Of a stretch of 64,000 nucleotides of DNA, positions 18,156 to 27,018 are shown piece after piece. Below the pieces are notes generated by a model. It had not been told where the DNA came from and searched no databases. It saw nothing but the letters and a program-made list of their open reading frames with translations. Position 1 is the stretch's first letter; each line of letters opens with the position of its first letter. A program made the position numbers and the translations under genes. The stretch comes from Streptomyces tateyamensis (GTDB lineage Bacteria > Actinomycetota > Actinomycetes > Streptomycetales > Streptomycetaceae), in the NCBI RefSeq assembly GCF_003205575.1, contig NZ_PYBW01000025.1:36185-100184 (forward strand). The letters are read 5' to 3'.

Positions 18156-18350
18156 TCAGCGGTGTCCGGGCCGCTTGCGGGCCCAGGCCCGGATGGTCTC
18201 GGGGTACCAGCGCGGGTGGCCGCCCGCGTCGACGAAGTCGGGGTCGGGCAGCAGCCCGTGCCGGCGGTAGGTGCGCACGGTGTCGGGCTTGACCCCGATG
18301 TGGCGGGCGATCTCCGGATAGGACCAGGCTTCGGTGCCGCGCTGGCTCAT
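18156..18350 (-). CDS. Small MerR-like helix-turn-helix DNA-binding protein
   Basis: A 64-residue protein that is almost entirely one winged-helix domain: SYPEIARHIGVKPDTVRTYR forms the HTH, followed by a wing-like HGLLPDPDFVDAGGHPRWYP and a final recognition helix TIRAWARKR. ATG at 18350 has GGAGG at a perfect distance; the longer reading to 18488 enters the divergent promoter. Such small proteins act as excisionase-like or transcriptional regulators. It is divergent from the PemK-like gene (156-bp shared gap), so regulation of that gene or itself is possible. Confidence 0.75.
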   Translation of the reverse strand: MSQRGTEAWSYPEIARHIGVKPDTVRTYRRHGLLPDPDFVDAGGHPRWYPETIRAWARKRPGHR

Positions 18351-18505
18351 GGGCCACCTCCGTCGCTGCAGGCTGGGGCTTGCCCGACCAGCCTTTCCGC
18401 GCAGGGGGCGGGGCCGGCCCCGCGCTGGGCACCGTGGCGGTTCCGTGACGAACCGGCAGCCTGGAACGGATAAATCCTCGACTGTCACACCGGTACGGTC
18501 AGCAC

Positions 18506-18961
18506 ATGAATCTCTGGACCGAGGCCTTCGCCGCGCTGGGCATCCTGGTACTGGGCGGGCTCGCCTACTACGCGCTGCGGCGCCAGCAGTCGTCGGCCCC
18601 GGCGCCCACGCCGCGGCCCACCCGCTCGAGGCCGACCGGGAAGGTGCCGGCGCCGCAGGAGATCTGGTGGGCCGAGGTCCCGTTCGAGGACGGCCCGGGC
18701 AGCAAGGACCGGCCCTGCCTGGTGCTGAAGGTGCACGGCCGCACCGCCACCGTCGTCAAGATCACCAGCAAGCACCACGCCGAGCGCCCCGGGGTGCTGG
18801 CGCTGCCACCGGGCACGGTCGGCGACCACGAGGGGCGCACCAGCTGGCTGGAGACCGACGAGCTGCGCGAGGTGGCGCTGGGCTCCTTCCGCCGCCGCGT
18901 CGGCCCGGTGGACGCCGACACCTGGGCCCGCACCGAACGAGCGGTGCGGGCCCGGGACTGA
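18506..18961 (+). CDS. Membrane-anchored PemK/MazF-like protein
   Basis: A 151-residue protein with an N-terminal membrane helix (residues 6-25, EAFAALGILVLGGLAYYALR), a Pro-rich linker and a PemK/MazF-like barrel from about residue 50: APQEIWWAEVPFEDGPGSKDRPCLVL matches the family start (GEIWWVDLDP...G.EQ..RRPVLV), continuing TATVVKITSKHH. MazF family members are endoribonucleases paired with an antitoxin. Here no antitoxin gene is adjacent and the barrel is tethered to the membrane, so a plain toxin role is doubtful. Homologues of this layout are, from memory, conserved in streptomycetes. Divergent from the HTH gene. Confidence 0.75.
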   Translation: MNLWTEAFAALGILVLGGLAYYALRRQQSSAPAPTPRPTRSRPTGKVPAPQEIWWAEVPFEDGPGSKDRPCLVLKVHGRTATVVKITSKHHAERPGVLALPPGTVGDHEGRTSWLETDELREVALGSFRRRVGPVDADTWARTERAVRARD

Positions 18962-18977
18962 GGGGGCTGAGGCGGGG

Positions 18978-20354
<1,377 letters not shown>

Positions 20355-20459
20355 TCAGGCGTCGGGACAGATCGCCGCGGCGTGCCGGCACAGGTCGATG
20401 TGCAGGCGCGCCACGAGGCGGATGCCCGGGGCCTGATTGCTCACATCGACGGAACGCAT
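20355..20459 (-). CDS. Putative leader peptide upstream of cysO (HIDLCR type)
   Basis: A 34-residue ORF that starts MRSVDVSNQAPGIRLVAR and ends LHIDLCRHAAAICPDA. Short actinobacterial ORFs with an R-L/H-HIDL-x-R core recur upstream of sulphur-assimilation genes and are annotated as putative leader peptides (from memory). It holds two Cys codons near its end, and a hairpin follows the stop at once. A TATACGAT box ends 8 bases before the ATG at 20459, so the transcript may be leaderless or nearly so. The likely role is cysteine-responsive attenuation of cysO-cysM. Confidence 0.65.
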   Translation of the reverse strand: MRSVDVSNQAPGIRLVARLHIDLCRHAAAICPDA

Positions 20460-20556
20460 GGGCTCATCGTATAGATTCCCGCCCCGGTTCCTCCATGCCC
20501 ATCTCGCGCCTCGGATGATTTCGTGTCGCATGCTGGGATCCACCGGGAGTGCGAGA

Positions 20557-20578
20557 GCCCGCCACCGGGGTGGCGGGC
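20557..20578 (-). terminator. Hairpin after the Mec gene
   Basis: GCCCGCCACC (20557-20566) pairs perfectly with GGTGGCGGGC (20569-20578), eight bases past the Mec stop at 20586. It separates Mec from the leader-cysO-cysM transcript. Confidence 0.7.
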
Positions 20579-20585
20579 CCTCCGG

Positions 20586-21008
20586 TCAGGCGTCCACCAC
20601 CTGCACGTCTTCCTCGGTGATCACACCATCCACGATGCGGAACGAGCGGAACTGGAACGGGTCCGCCGCGCCGTTGCCCTCGGCGGTGGAGACCAGCACG
20701 TAGTGCGCGTTCGGCTCGGAGGCGTAGCTCACGTCGGTGCGCGAGGGGTAGGCCTCGGTCGCGGTGTGCGAGTGGTAGACGACCACCGGCTCCTCGTCCC
20801 GGTCGTCCAGGTCGCGGTAGAGCTTGAGCAGGTCGGCCGAGTCGAACTCGTAGAAGGTGGGCGAGCGGGCCGCGTTGAGCATCGGCACGAAGCGCTCGGG
20901 GCGGTCGGTGCCGGCCGGGCCGGCGACGATCCCGCAGGCCTCGTCCGGGTGGTCGGCGCGGGCGTGGGCGACGATCGCGTCGTGCAGCTCTCGGGAGATG
21001 GTCAGCAT
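20586..21008 (-). CDS. mec: Mec-type JAMM/MPN+ zinc peptidase
   Basis: Zn metalloprotease that cleaves carrier-protein conjugates; in Mycobacterium Mec+ releases cysteine from the CysO-cysteine adduct. At 140 residues it contains the full JAMM signature: Glu23 in DEACGIVAG and the motif YHSHTATEAYPSRTD with His79, His81, Ser89 and Asp92. Here it may have two jobs, trimming the CysO C-terminal Ser-Arg and releasing Cys from the adduct. Start ATG at 21008 has a weak ribosome site; a GTG at 21035 is possible. The gene ends in its own terminator, so it is transcribed separately from cysO. Confidence 0.88.
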   Translation of the reverse strand: MLTISRELHDAIVAHARADHPDEACGIVAGPAGTDRPERFVPMLNAARSPTFYEFDSADLLKLYRDLDDRDEEPVVVYHSHTATEAYPSRTDVSYASEPNAHYVLVSTAEGNGAADPFQFRSFRIVDGVITEEDVQVVDA

Positions 21009-21054
21009 GCGGCCAGGATAGGCGCCGGCACCCACCGCCCGGCCCAGCCGTCCG

Positions 21055-21630
21055 TCAGCCGGTCATCGCCTCCAGCAGCGACTCCTGCATCGCGCCAAGC
21101 CACAGGTAGGCCATCACCAGCGGCTTGCGCTCGTCGGAGTCCGGCAGGTCGTAAAGGCCCTGCTCGTCCTCCTCGGTGACGTCCAGTCGGGCGCCCAGGG
21201 TCAGCCGCAGGTCGTTGAGCGCGCCGAGCCAGCGCGGGCACTCCTCGACCCCCGGCCGCAGCACGCCGGGCCCGCCGCCCAGGGTGTCCAGCGCGCGCAC
21301 CACCGCGAGCGCGTCCTCGCGCTTCCTGGCCCGCAGGTCGAGTTCGGTGTAGCGGCGGAACTCACCGGCGAAGGCCTTGGTCTGCGCGTCCACCGGCTGC
21401 CCGGGCTCGCCGTAGGCATCCGGGAAGAGCCTGGCCAGCGCCGGGTCGCTGGGCGCCTCGGTCGGGCCCTCGGCGAACAGCGCGGCCAGCGGGTCCGCGC
21501 TCTCACCGCCCGGGCCGGGGCCGATCAGCTCCAGCATCTGGACCTCCAGCGAGCGCAGGATCGCCGCCTCGACCTCCTCCAGCGCGATCGCCGCACCGCC
21601 GTCGCCGGTCCGCTCGAACAACCCAGCCAT
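21055..21630 (-). CDS. DUF2017 domain protein
   Basis: A 191-residue cytoplasmic acidic protein of the actinobacterial DUF2017 family, which occurs almost always directly after clpS, as it does here. Visible features are an N-terminal LEEVEAAILRSLEVQMLEL helix, a segment DPALARLFPDAYG, and a C-terminal helical YLWLGAMQESLLEAM. No enzyme motif is evident. A link to ClpS/ClpC-dependent proteolysis is suggested only by position. Start ATG 21630, preceded by no strong ribosome site. Confidence 0.85.
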   Translation of the reverse strand: MAGLFERTGDGGAAIALEEVEAAILRSLEVQMLELIGPGPGGESADPLAALFAEGPTEAPSDPALARLFPDAYGEPGQPVDAQTKAFAGEFRRYTELDLRARKREDALAVVRALDTLGGGPGVLRPGVEECPRWLGALNDLRLTLGARLDVTEEDEQGLYDLPDSDERKPLVMAYLWLGAMQESLLEAMTG

Positions 21631-21713
21631 AGTTCTGACAACCGTCCCGGTTCGCGTGTCTGTCGATCGGTCAGGCGCGCCGCGACCCGTTGCCGCGGCG
21701 GCGCGGGTGCAGC

Positions 21714-22007
21714 TCAGTCGTGCTGCAGGGTGGCCCACAGGCCGTAGCCGTGCATCGCCTGGACGTCCCGCTCCATCTCCTCACGGGTGCCGCTGGAGAC
21801 CACCGCCCGGCCGCGGGTGTGCACGTCCATCATCAGCTTGCGGGCCTTCTCCTTCGGGTAGCCGAAGTAGGCCTGGAACACGTAGAGGACGTAACTCATG
21901 AGATTGACCGGATCGTTGTGCACGATGGTCACCCACGGAGTGTCCGGCTCCGCCACCGGAAGGCTCTCGGCCTCGGGGCGTTCGATCTCGGCCGGCGCGA
22001 CACTCAC
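21714..22007 (-). CDS. clpS: ClpS adaptor for N-degron proteolysis
   Basis: A 97-residue adaptor that delivers proteins with destabilising N-terminal residues to ClpC/ClpA-ClpP. The signature [18 protein letters not shown] holds the N-degron-binding Asn/Asp, and the second conserved part [17 protein letters not shown] includes the conserved His. Start GTG at 22007 with GAGGAG 8 bases upstream. Precedes DUF2017 by 83 bases on the same strand. Confidence 0.93.
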   Translation of the reverse strand: MSVAPAEIERPEAESLPVAEPDTPWVTIVHNDPVNLMSYVLYVFQAYFGYPKEKARKLMMDVHTRGRAVVSSGTREEMERDVQAMHGYGLWATLQHD

Positions 22008-22146
22008 GGCTGGCTCTCCTCACGGCGGTGCTCGACTGATCCTCTGACCTCCCATGCTGCCATCCGGGGGACCTCGGAGCGATTCCGACCCGGCCGTCGA
22101 CACGGAAATCGTCAAACTGACGCTAAGTGGTAGTACCATCCTTCTT

Positions 22147-23502
22147 ATGGACGCCCAGGCATTCGTGGCGGCGAAGTCCGCCCTGCCCACCTCGCCGGCA
22201 GCGGCTTCGACCGCGCTGCTCACCGACCGCTACGAGTTGACCATGCTGCAGGCCGCGCTGCGCAGCGGGGCGGCGCACCGCCGCTCGGTCTTCGAGGTCT
22301 TCACCCGACGGCTGCCCGAAGGTCGCCGCTACGGGGTGCTGGCCGGCACCGGCCGGGTACTCGACGCGGTGCAGAACTTCCGCTTCGACGCCGCCCAGTT
22401 GGACTGGCTGGCCGACCAGCGGGTGGTGGACGAGGCCACCCTCGCCTACCTGGCCGACTACCGCTTCGGCGGCGACATCCACGGCTACCCGGAGGGCCAG
22501 GTCTACTTCCCCGGCTCGCCGCTGCTCACCGTGGAGGGCAGCTTCGCCGAGGCCGTGCTGCTGGAGACGGTGATCCTGTCCATCCTCAACTACGACTCCG
22601 CGATCGCCGCCGCGGCCTCCCGGATGACGGCCGCCGCCGGGGAGCGGCCGTGCATCGAGATGGGCGCCCGGCGGGCCCACGAGACCGCGGCGGTGGCCGC
22701 CGCCCGGGCCGCCTACGTGGCCGGCTTCGCCGCCACCTCCGACCTTCAGGCCGGCTTCGCGCACGGGATCCCGACCACCGGCACCGCCGCGCACGCCTTC
22801 ACCCTGCTGCACGACAGCGAGCGGGACGCCTTCACCGCCCAGCTGGCCTCGATGGGCACCGGCACCACGCTGCTGGTGGACACCTACGACCTGGCCGAGG
22901 CGGTGCGCACCGCCGTCGAGGTGGCCGGCCCGGGCCTGGGCGCGGTGCGGATCGACTCCGGCGACCTGACCCTGCTGGCCCACCGGGTGCGCCGCCAGCT
23001 CGACGAGTTGGGCGCCCGGGAGACCCGGATCATCGTCACCTCGGACCTCGACGAGTACGCCATCGCCGCGCTGGCCGCCGCCCCGGTGGACGGCTACGGG
23101 GTGGGCACCAGCCTGGTCACCGGCAGCGGCCACCCGACCTGCGCGATGGTCTACAAGCTGGTCGCCCGGGCCGGGTCGACCGAGGCCGACGCCCCGCTGG
23201 TGCCGGTGGCCAAGCGCTCGGCCGGCGCCAAGAGCAGCGTCGGCGGCCGCAAGTGGGCCGCCCGCCGCCCGGACGCCGACGGGGTGGCCGAGGCCGAGGT
23301 GGTCGGGACCGGCCCGCTGCCGGCCGAGCTCGCGCCGTTCGCGCTGCAGGTGCCGCTGGTCAAGGGCGGCGAGGTGGTCGGCCGCGAACCGCTGGCCGCG
23401 GCCCGGGCCCGGCACCTGCGCGCACGGGCCGAGCTGCCGCTGTCGGCCACCCAGTTGTCCAAGGGCGAGCCGGTCCTCGGCACCGAGCTGCGGCTGGGGT
23501 AG
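22147..23502 (+). CDS. pncB: Nicotinate phosphoribosyltransferase
   Basis: Converts nicotinate and PRPP to nicotinate mononucleotide in NAD salvage; 451 residues. The start region LLTDRYELTMLQAAL is the type II family signature, followed by FEVFTRRLPEGRRYGVLAG, the catalytic-loop segment EMGARRAHE and the phosphate-binding VRIDSGDLTLLAHRVRRQ. ATG at 22147 has no ribosome site but lies just after TAGTACCAT, so the mRNA may be nearly leaderless. It is followed 79 bases later by pncA on the same strand, together forming the salvage route nicotinamide to nicotinate to NaMN. Confidence 0.93.
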   Translation: MDAQAFVAAKSALPTSPAAASTALLTDRYELTMLQAALRSGAAHRRSVFEVFTRRLPEGRRYGVLAGTGRVLDAVQNFRFDAAQLDWLADQRVVDEATLAYLADYRFGGDIHGYPEGQVYFPGSPLLTVEGSFAEAVLLETVILSILNYDSAIAAAASRMTAAAGERPCIEMGARRAHETAAVAAARAAYVAGFAATSDLQAGFAHGIPTTGTAAHAFTLLHDSERDAFTAQLASMGTGTTLLVDTYDLAEAVRTAVEVAGPGLGAVRIDSGDLTLLAHRVRRQLDELGARETRIIVTSDLDEYAIAALAAAPVDGYGVGTSLVTGSGHPTCAMVYKLVARAGSTEADAPLVPVAKRSAGAKSSVGGRKWAARRPDADGVAEAEVVGTGPLPAELAPFALQVPLVKGGEVVGREPLAAARARHLRARAELPLSATQLSKGEPVLGTELRLG

Positions 23503-23581
23503 CCGGGGTGCCCGGCACTCCCTAGAGTGGCCCCACTCCCACCGAGAACCCGTTCCACCCAGACCAGCGAGGAAGCAAGCC

Positions 23582-24169
23582 ATGCGCCGGGCCCTGATCG
23601 TCATCGATGTGCAGAACGACTTCTGCGAGGGCGGGTCGCTCCCGGTGGCCGGGGGCGCGGAGGTGGCCGCGGCGATCACCGAGCACATCGCCACCCACCG
23701 GCCGGAGTACGACCACGTGCTGGCCACCCGGGACCACCACCTGGACCCGGGCGCGCACTTCTCGGCCGAGCCGGACTACGTCGACAGCTGGCCGCCGCAC
23801 TGCGTGGCGGGCACCGAGGGGGTGGGCTTCCATCCCAACTTCGCGCCCTCGGTGACCTCCGGCGCGATCGAGGCGGTGTTCGAGAAGGGGGCGCACGCCG
23901 CGGCGTACAGCGGGTTCGAGGGCTTCGACGAGCACGGCGGGCGACTGGCCGACTGGCTGCGCGAGCGGGAGGTCACGCAGCTGGACCTGGTGGGCCTGGC
24001 CACCGACCACTGCGTGCGGGCCACCGCGCTGGACGCGGTGCGGGAGGGGTTCGCGGTGCGGGTGCTGCTGGAACTGACGGCGGGGGTGGCCGCCGGGACC
24101 ACCGCGGCCGCGCTGGAACAGCTGCGGGCGGCGGGGGTGGAGCTGACCGGCGAGCCGGTGCTGGGCTGA
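23582..24169 (+). CDS. pncA: Nicotinamidase
   Basis: Hydrolyses nicotinamide to nicotinate and ammonia. It has 195 residues with the catalytic triad Asp9 (LIVIDVQNDF), Lys102 (VFEKGAHAAAYSGF) and Cys144 (GLATDHCVRATALDA). Metal-site residues lie in TRDHHLDPGAHF. ATG 23582 after GAGGAAGCAAGCC. The 79 bases between pncB and this gene contain no clear terminator, so both may be cotranscribed. Confidence 0.95.
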   Translation: MRRALIVIDVQNDFCEGGSLPVAGGAEVAAAITEHIATHRPEYDHVLATRDHHLDPGAHFSAEPDYVDSWPPHCVAGTEGVGFHPNFAPSVTSGAIEAVFEKGAHAAAYSGFEGFDEHGGRLADWLREREVTQLDLVGLATDHCVRATALDAVREGFAVRVLLELTAGVAAGTTAAALEQLRAAGVELTGEPVLG

Positions 24170-24214
24170 AGGCGGGGGCTGGGCTGAAGGCGGGGCGTGG
24201 GGGCGCGGGCCGGC

Positions 24215-24227
24215 GGGGGGGGGGGGG
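24215..24227 (+). repeat. Thirteen-base poly-G tract
   Basis: A run of 13 G between the convergent pncA and nuclease-like genes, ending five bases before the stop codon of the latter. It is prone to polymerase slippage and to sequencing length errors. Confidence 0.9.
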
Positions 24228-24231
24228 CGGC

Positions 24232-25272
24232 TCACTCGTGCGGGGTCAGCAGCTCCACCACGTCCTGGCCGCCCGCCAGGTGCGCCGCGTGCAGCTCGGC
24301 CGCCACGGCGCCCGGCTCGGCGGCCAGCCGCTCGCCGGCGACGTACACCACCCGCACCCCCAGGTACTCCATCCGGTGCTGTCCGGCCCGGGTCCAGGCC
24401 GCCTCGCCCTCGCTGACGCAGCGCAGCGCCGAGTCCACCTCGACCGCCACCGCCGCCCCGGGCCAGTACAGGTCAGGCACCGCAACGAAGGTGCCGCCGC
24501 GCATCCGCAGCTCGGGCTGGACCAGCGGCACCGGCAGCAGTTCCCCCGCTGCCAGTTCGAGCAGCTGACCCAGGACGAACTGGCGCTCGACAGCCAGCAG
24601 TTCGTCCATCGCCGCGCGGATCCGGGGGATCTCCACCAGGCACGCCTCGCGCAGTTCGGCGATCAGCTCGGTCGGGGTGCAGGCCCGCCGCCCGTCCGGG
24701 CCGGTGGCCGCCACCGCCTCGCGCAGCACCGAGCGCAGCAGCCGCGGGCCCAGCGCGCCGCTCTCCAGCGCCCCGTCCTCGGTCCACTCGCGCAGCGCGT
24801 CCGCCACCGCCCGGCCGACCGGCGCGCAGGCCAGTCCGTGCACCTCGCGGGCCTGGAGCTCGCGCGCGGTGCGCTGGATCCGCACCTCCCCCACGTCCCG
24901 CAGCCGGCGCTGCCGGGGCACCAGCACCTGCACCCCGGTGACCGCGGGCAGCCGCGGCACGGCGGCGAAGCCGTACAGCGCCAGCGCGGCCGCACCGGTG
25001 ATCACCGCACCCTCGCGGTGGCCCTCCTGGCGCCCGTTCTGCGCCGCGTACAGCAGCGCCGCCCACATCCGCTGTTCGGGGGTAGGCGTGCCGGTCTGCA
25101 GCAGGTAGACCCGGGGCAGCAGGCGCTGCCAGGGGCCGCCGCGGCGGCAGTGCTCGCTCACCACCCGGGTCGGAACTCCGCGCGCCCGCAGCTGACTTGC
25201 CGTGATCACGTTCTGCTGCCGCCGGGCCAGCTCTTCGAGCGAGGGGGCGGCGGAGGGGATCTGGTAGCTCAT
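24232..25272 (-). CDS. AbiEi-like N-terminus with DUF559-type nuclease-like C-terminus
   Basis: A 346-residue protein. Residues 10-60 look like the AbiEi-type winged helix (LARRQQNVITASQLRARGV, then LPRVYLLQTG), and the next part like the AbiEi core (ITGAAALALYGF). The last about 100 residues have the PD-(D/E)xK pattern of DUF559/Vsr-like proteins: PDLYWPGAAVAVEVDS, then HRMEYLGVRVVYV. ATG at 25272 after GGGGGAGGG. No toxin partner (AbiEii) is next to it, so it is not a standard type IV toxin-antitoxin unit. Many such fusions of unknown role exist in actinomycetes. Confidence 0.6.
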   Translation of the reverse strand: MSYQIPSAAPSLEELARRQQNVITASQLRARGVPTRVVSEHCRRGGPWQRLLPRVYLLQTGTPTPEQRMWAALLYAAQNGRQEGHREGAVITGAAALALYGFAAVPRLPAVTGVQVLVPRQRRLRDVGEVRIQRTARELQAREVHGLACAPVGRAVADALREWTEDGALESGALGPRLLRSVLREAVAATGPDGRRACTPTELIAELREACLVEIPRIRAAMDELLAVERQFVLGQLLELAAGELLPVPLVQPELRMRGGTFVAVPDLYWPGAAVAVEVDSALRCVSEGEAAWTRAGQHRMEYLGVRVVYVAGERLAAEPGAVAAELHAAHLAGGQDVVELLTPHE

Positions 25273-25580
25273 GCGACAACCCTCCCCCGTCACCCGGTCG
25301 CCACAGCCCCAACCTGACGCACCGTTACGCAACCGTCGTCAAACCGGGACAGGCCCGCACTAAAGTCGCCATACCCTCACCCATTTGGAGTAATTGGGAG
25401 CAAAGTCATTGCAGATACGGTCAGCTGATGGTCGTTCTGGACCGCGCAGGTGGACGGCCATGACATTCGTCATGCGGCAATGGTGACCAGCCCCCACTGC
25501 CGGCCGGCCGATCCAGCAGGCATCATCGTGTTCACCGGGTGGGGCGAGGGGCCGCACCGGGATGATCGGGGGACATCGAA
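25273..25580. other. 308-bp divergent intergenic region
   Basis: AT-richer than its surroundings. It contains a perfect inverted repeat CATGAC-ATTC-GTCATG at 25459-25474, about 107 bases before the membrane-protein ATG, which could be an operator. No gene or RNA is supported. Confidence 0.4.
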
Positions 25581-26165
25581 ATGAGCACTGCCACGGGCGT
25601 CACCGCCTCGGATGCCGCTGCCACCGGCGGCACTGCCACCGAGACCGCCGCCGAGGCCCAGGACGCGGTCGGGCCGGCAGCGGAGGCCACCGGGGCGAAG
25701 GAGTCGCGCCAGGCCCGCCGGGAGCGCCGCCGCAACCGGCCCAAGGGGCTGGCCGCGGTCACCGAGCCGATCGAGGAGCTGCGGCTGCCGGTCTGGTACT
25801 TCGGCTTCGAGGCGGTCTTCGCCTCCGCCTTCGACCTGATCAAGGCCTACCCCGCCTGCTGGCCGGTGCTGGCGCTGCTGGTCCCGGTGAACCTGGCGGT
25901 CTCCTTCACCCTGCTGCGCAAGCGTCTGCGGCTGGCCGGGGCGCTGTGGCGCGGCAAGGAGACCCGCAAGCTCGCCATCGCCCTGCTGGGGCTGCGCGTG
26001 GGCAGCCACTTCGCGCTGAGCGCGGTCGGCGTCACGGTCACCGGCCGACTGGGCCACCTGGTCTTCGCGGTGGCGATGGGCGCGATCACCGTCTCCCTGC
26101 TCGCCTACACCCAGCGGACCGCTCTGCGGGCACTGGAGGCCTCCCGAGCCGCCGAGCAGCACTGA
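25581..26165 (+). CDS. Predicted membrane protein, unknown function
   Basis: A 194-residue protein. The first about 50 residues are Ala/Thr/Glu-rich and disordered, then a very basic patch (RQARRERRRNRPK). Four hydrophobic segments follow, for example FGFEAVFASAFDLIKAYPAC, VLALLVPVNLAVSFTLL and HLVFAVAMGAITVSLLAY. ATG at 25581 follows GGGGGACATCGAA. I do not recognise the family; there is no catalytic or transport motif. The next gene is a small conserved hypothetical on the same strand. Confidence 0.6.
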   Translation: MSTATGVTASDAAATGGTATETAAEAQDAVGPAAEATGAKESRQARRERRRNRPKGLAAVTEPIEELRLPVWYFGFEAVFASAFDLIKAYPACWPVLALLVPVNLAVSFTLLRKRLRLAGALWRGKETRKLAIALLGLRVGSHFALSAVGVTVTGRLGHLVFAVAMGAITVSLLAYTQRTALRALEASRAAEQH

Positions 26166-26233
26166 CCGGGGCCGCCCGCGGGGGCGGGGTCCCTCGGCCC
26201 AACTCCCCTGCGAGCATTGCCTACCATCAGCAC

Positions 26234-26536
26234 ATGCCATATGACGAAACATCAGGTCTGAGCGCAGCACAGCTGCGCCTGGGCCGGCTGCCCGGCTACG
26301 TCCGGCGCCCAGACCCCGCCCGCCGGGCCGGCGAGCGGGGTTCGGCGTACAAGAAGGGCTGGGAGGTCCGCTTCACCGCCCGCAGCGAGGCGGAGATAGC
26401 CGAGATCCGCGAACTGCTCGTCGCAGCCGGATTCGTACCCGCCCGTCCGTTCTTCAAGGGTCAGCAACTCATTCAGCCGGTCTACGGCATGGCCGTGGTG
26501 CGCACCTACCTGGAGGCCCGCGAACTGGGCGTCTGA
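26234..26536 (+). CDS. Small conserved hypothetical protein
   Basis: A 100-residue soluble protein with a basic start (LGRLPGYVRRPDPARRAG) and an alpha/beta body: YKKGWEVRFTARSEAEIAEI, LLVAAGFVPARPFFKG, then VVRTYL near the end. The arrangement suggests a ferredoxin-like fold but no function is known to me. ATG at 26234 has no ribosome site; TACCAT six bases upstream could be a -10 box for leaderless expression. Shared hairpin downstream at 26570-26606. Confidence 0.6.
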   Translation: MPYDETSGLSAAQLRLGRLPGYVRRPDPARRAGERGSAYKKGWEVRFTARSEAEIAEIRELLVAAGFVPARPFFKGQQLIQPVYGMAVVRTYLEARELGV

Positions 26537-26569
26537 CCGCCGACCGCCGACCGCCCACCGGTCGGCCCG

Positions 26570-26606
26570 TGGTCGTTGGCCGAGGAACGGTCTCGGTCAA
26601 CGACCA
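26570..26606. terminator. Bidirectional 15-bp terminator
   Basis: TGGTCGTTGGCCGAG (26570-26584) pairs with CTCGGTCAACGACCA (26592-26606), with one G-T pair, between convergent genes. Confidence 0.75.
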
Positions 26607-26624
26607 GGGGCGGAGGGTGGGCGG

Positions 26625-27008
26625 TCACCCCTGGTGCGGCTCCAGGAACTCCAGGCGGTTGCCCAGCTTGTCGAAGGCGTAGCAACGATCGTGCCCCGGG
26701 AACTCCCCGTCCCACTGCACCGGGTGCCCGTGCGCCTCCAGCCGCTCCGCCAACGCGCGCAGCCCCCGCACCAGGATCCCCGGGTGCGCCTTGCGGGCCG
26801 GCACGAAGTCCTCCTCCACCCCCAGGTGCACCTCCAGGCCGCCACCCCGGAACCAGCAGCCCCCACGGGCCGCCAGTACCGGCGGCTTCTCCAGTTCGGT
26901 CATCCCCAGTACGCCGCCCCAGAACTCCCGGCACAGCGGCTCCGCCCCCGGCGGAACGGCGAGTTGGACGTGGTGCAGGCCGGAGAAGGCGATGGTGTCG
27001 TTCGTCAT
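26625..27008 (-). CDS. VOC-family (glyoxalase/bleomycin-resistance fold) protein
   Basis: A 127-residue protein with the VOC superfamily pattern: FSGLHHVQLAVPPGAEP at the start with a metal-ligand His, a second module RGLRALAERLEAHGHPV, and the C-terminal YAFDKLGNRLEFLEPH with a metal-ligand Glu. The substrate is unknown. Single-domain VOC proteins act as dimers. ATG 27008 or GTG 27017. The gene lies just past the end of the mycosin gene (10 bases), on the same strand, and could be in its transcript. Confidence 0.8.
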   Translation of the reverse strand: MTNDTIAFSGLHHVQLAVPPGAEPLCREFWGGVLGMTELEKPPVLAARGGCWFRGGGLEVHLGVEEDFVPARKAHPGILVRGLRALAERLEAHGHPVQWDGEFPGHDRCYAFDKLGNRLEFLEPHQG

Positions 27009-27018
27009 CCCACCCACC

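Noticed and set aside
25360..25557. 65-codon minus ORF in the 25.3-25.6 kb gap
   Set aside because: No ribosome site, no recognisable family and no codon bias; probably chance.
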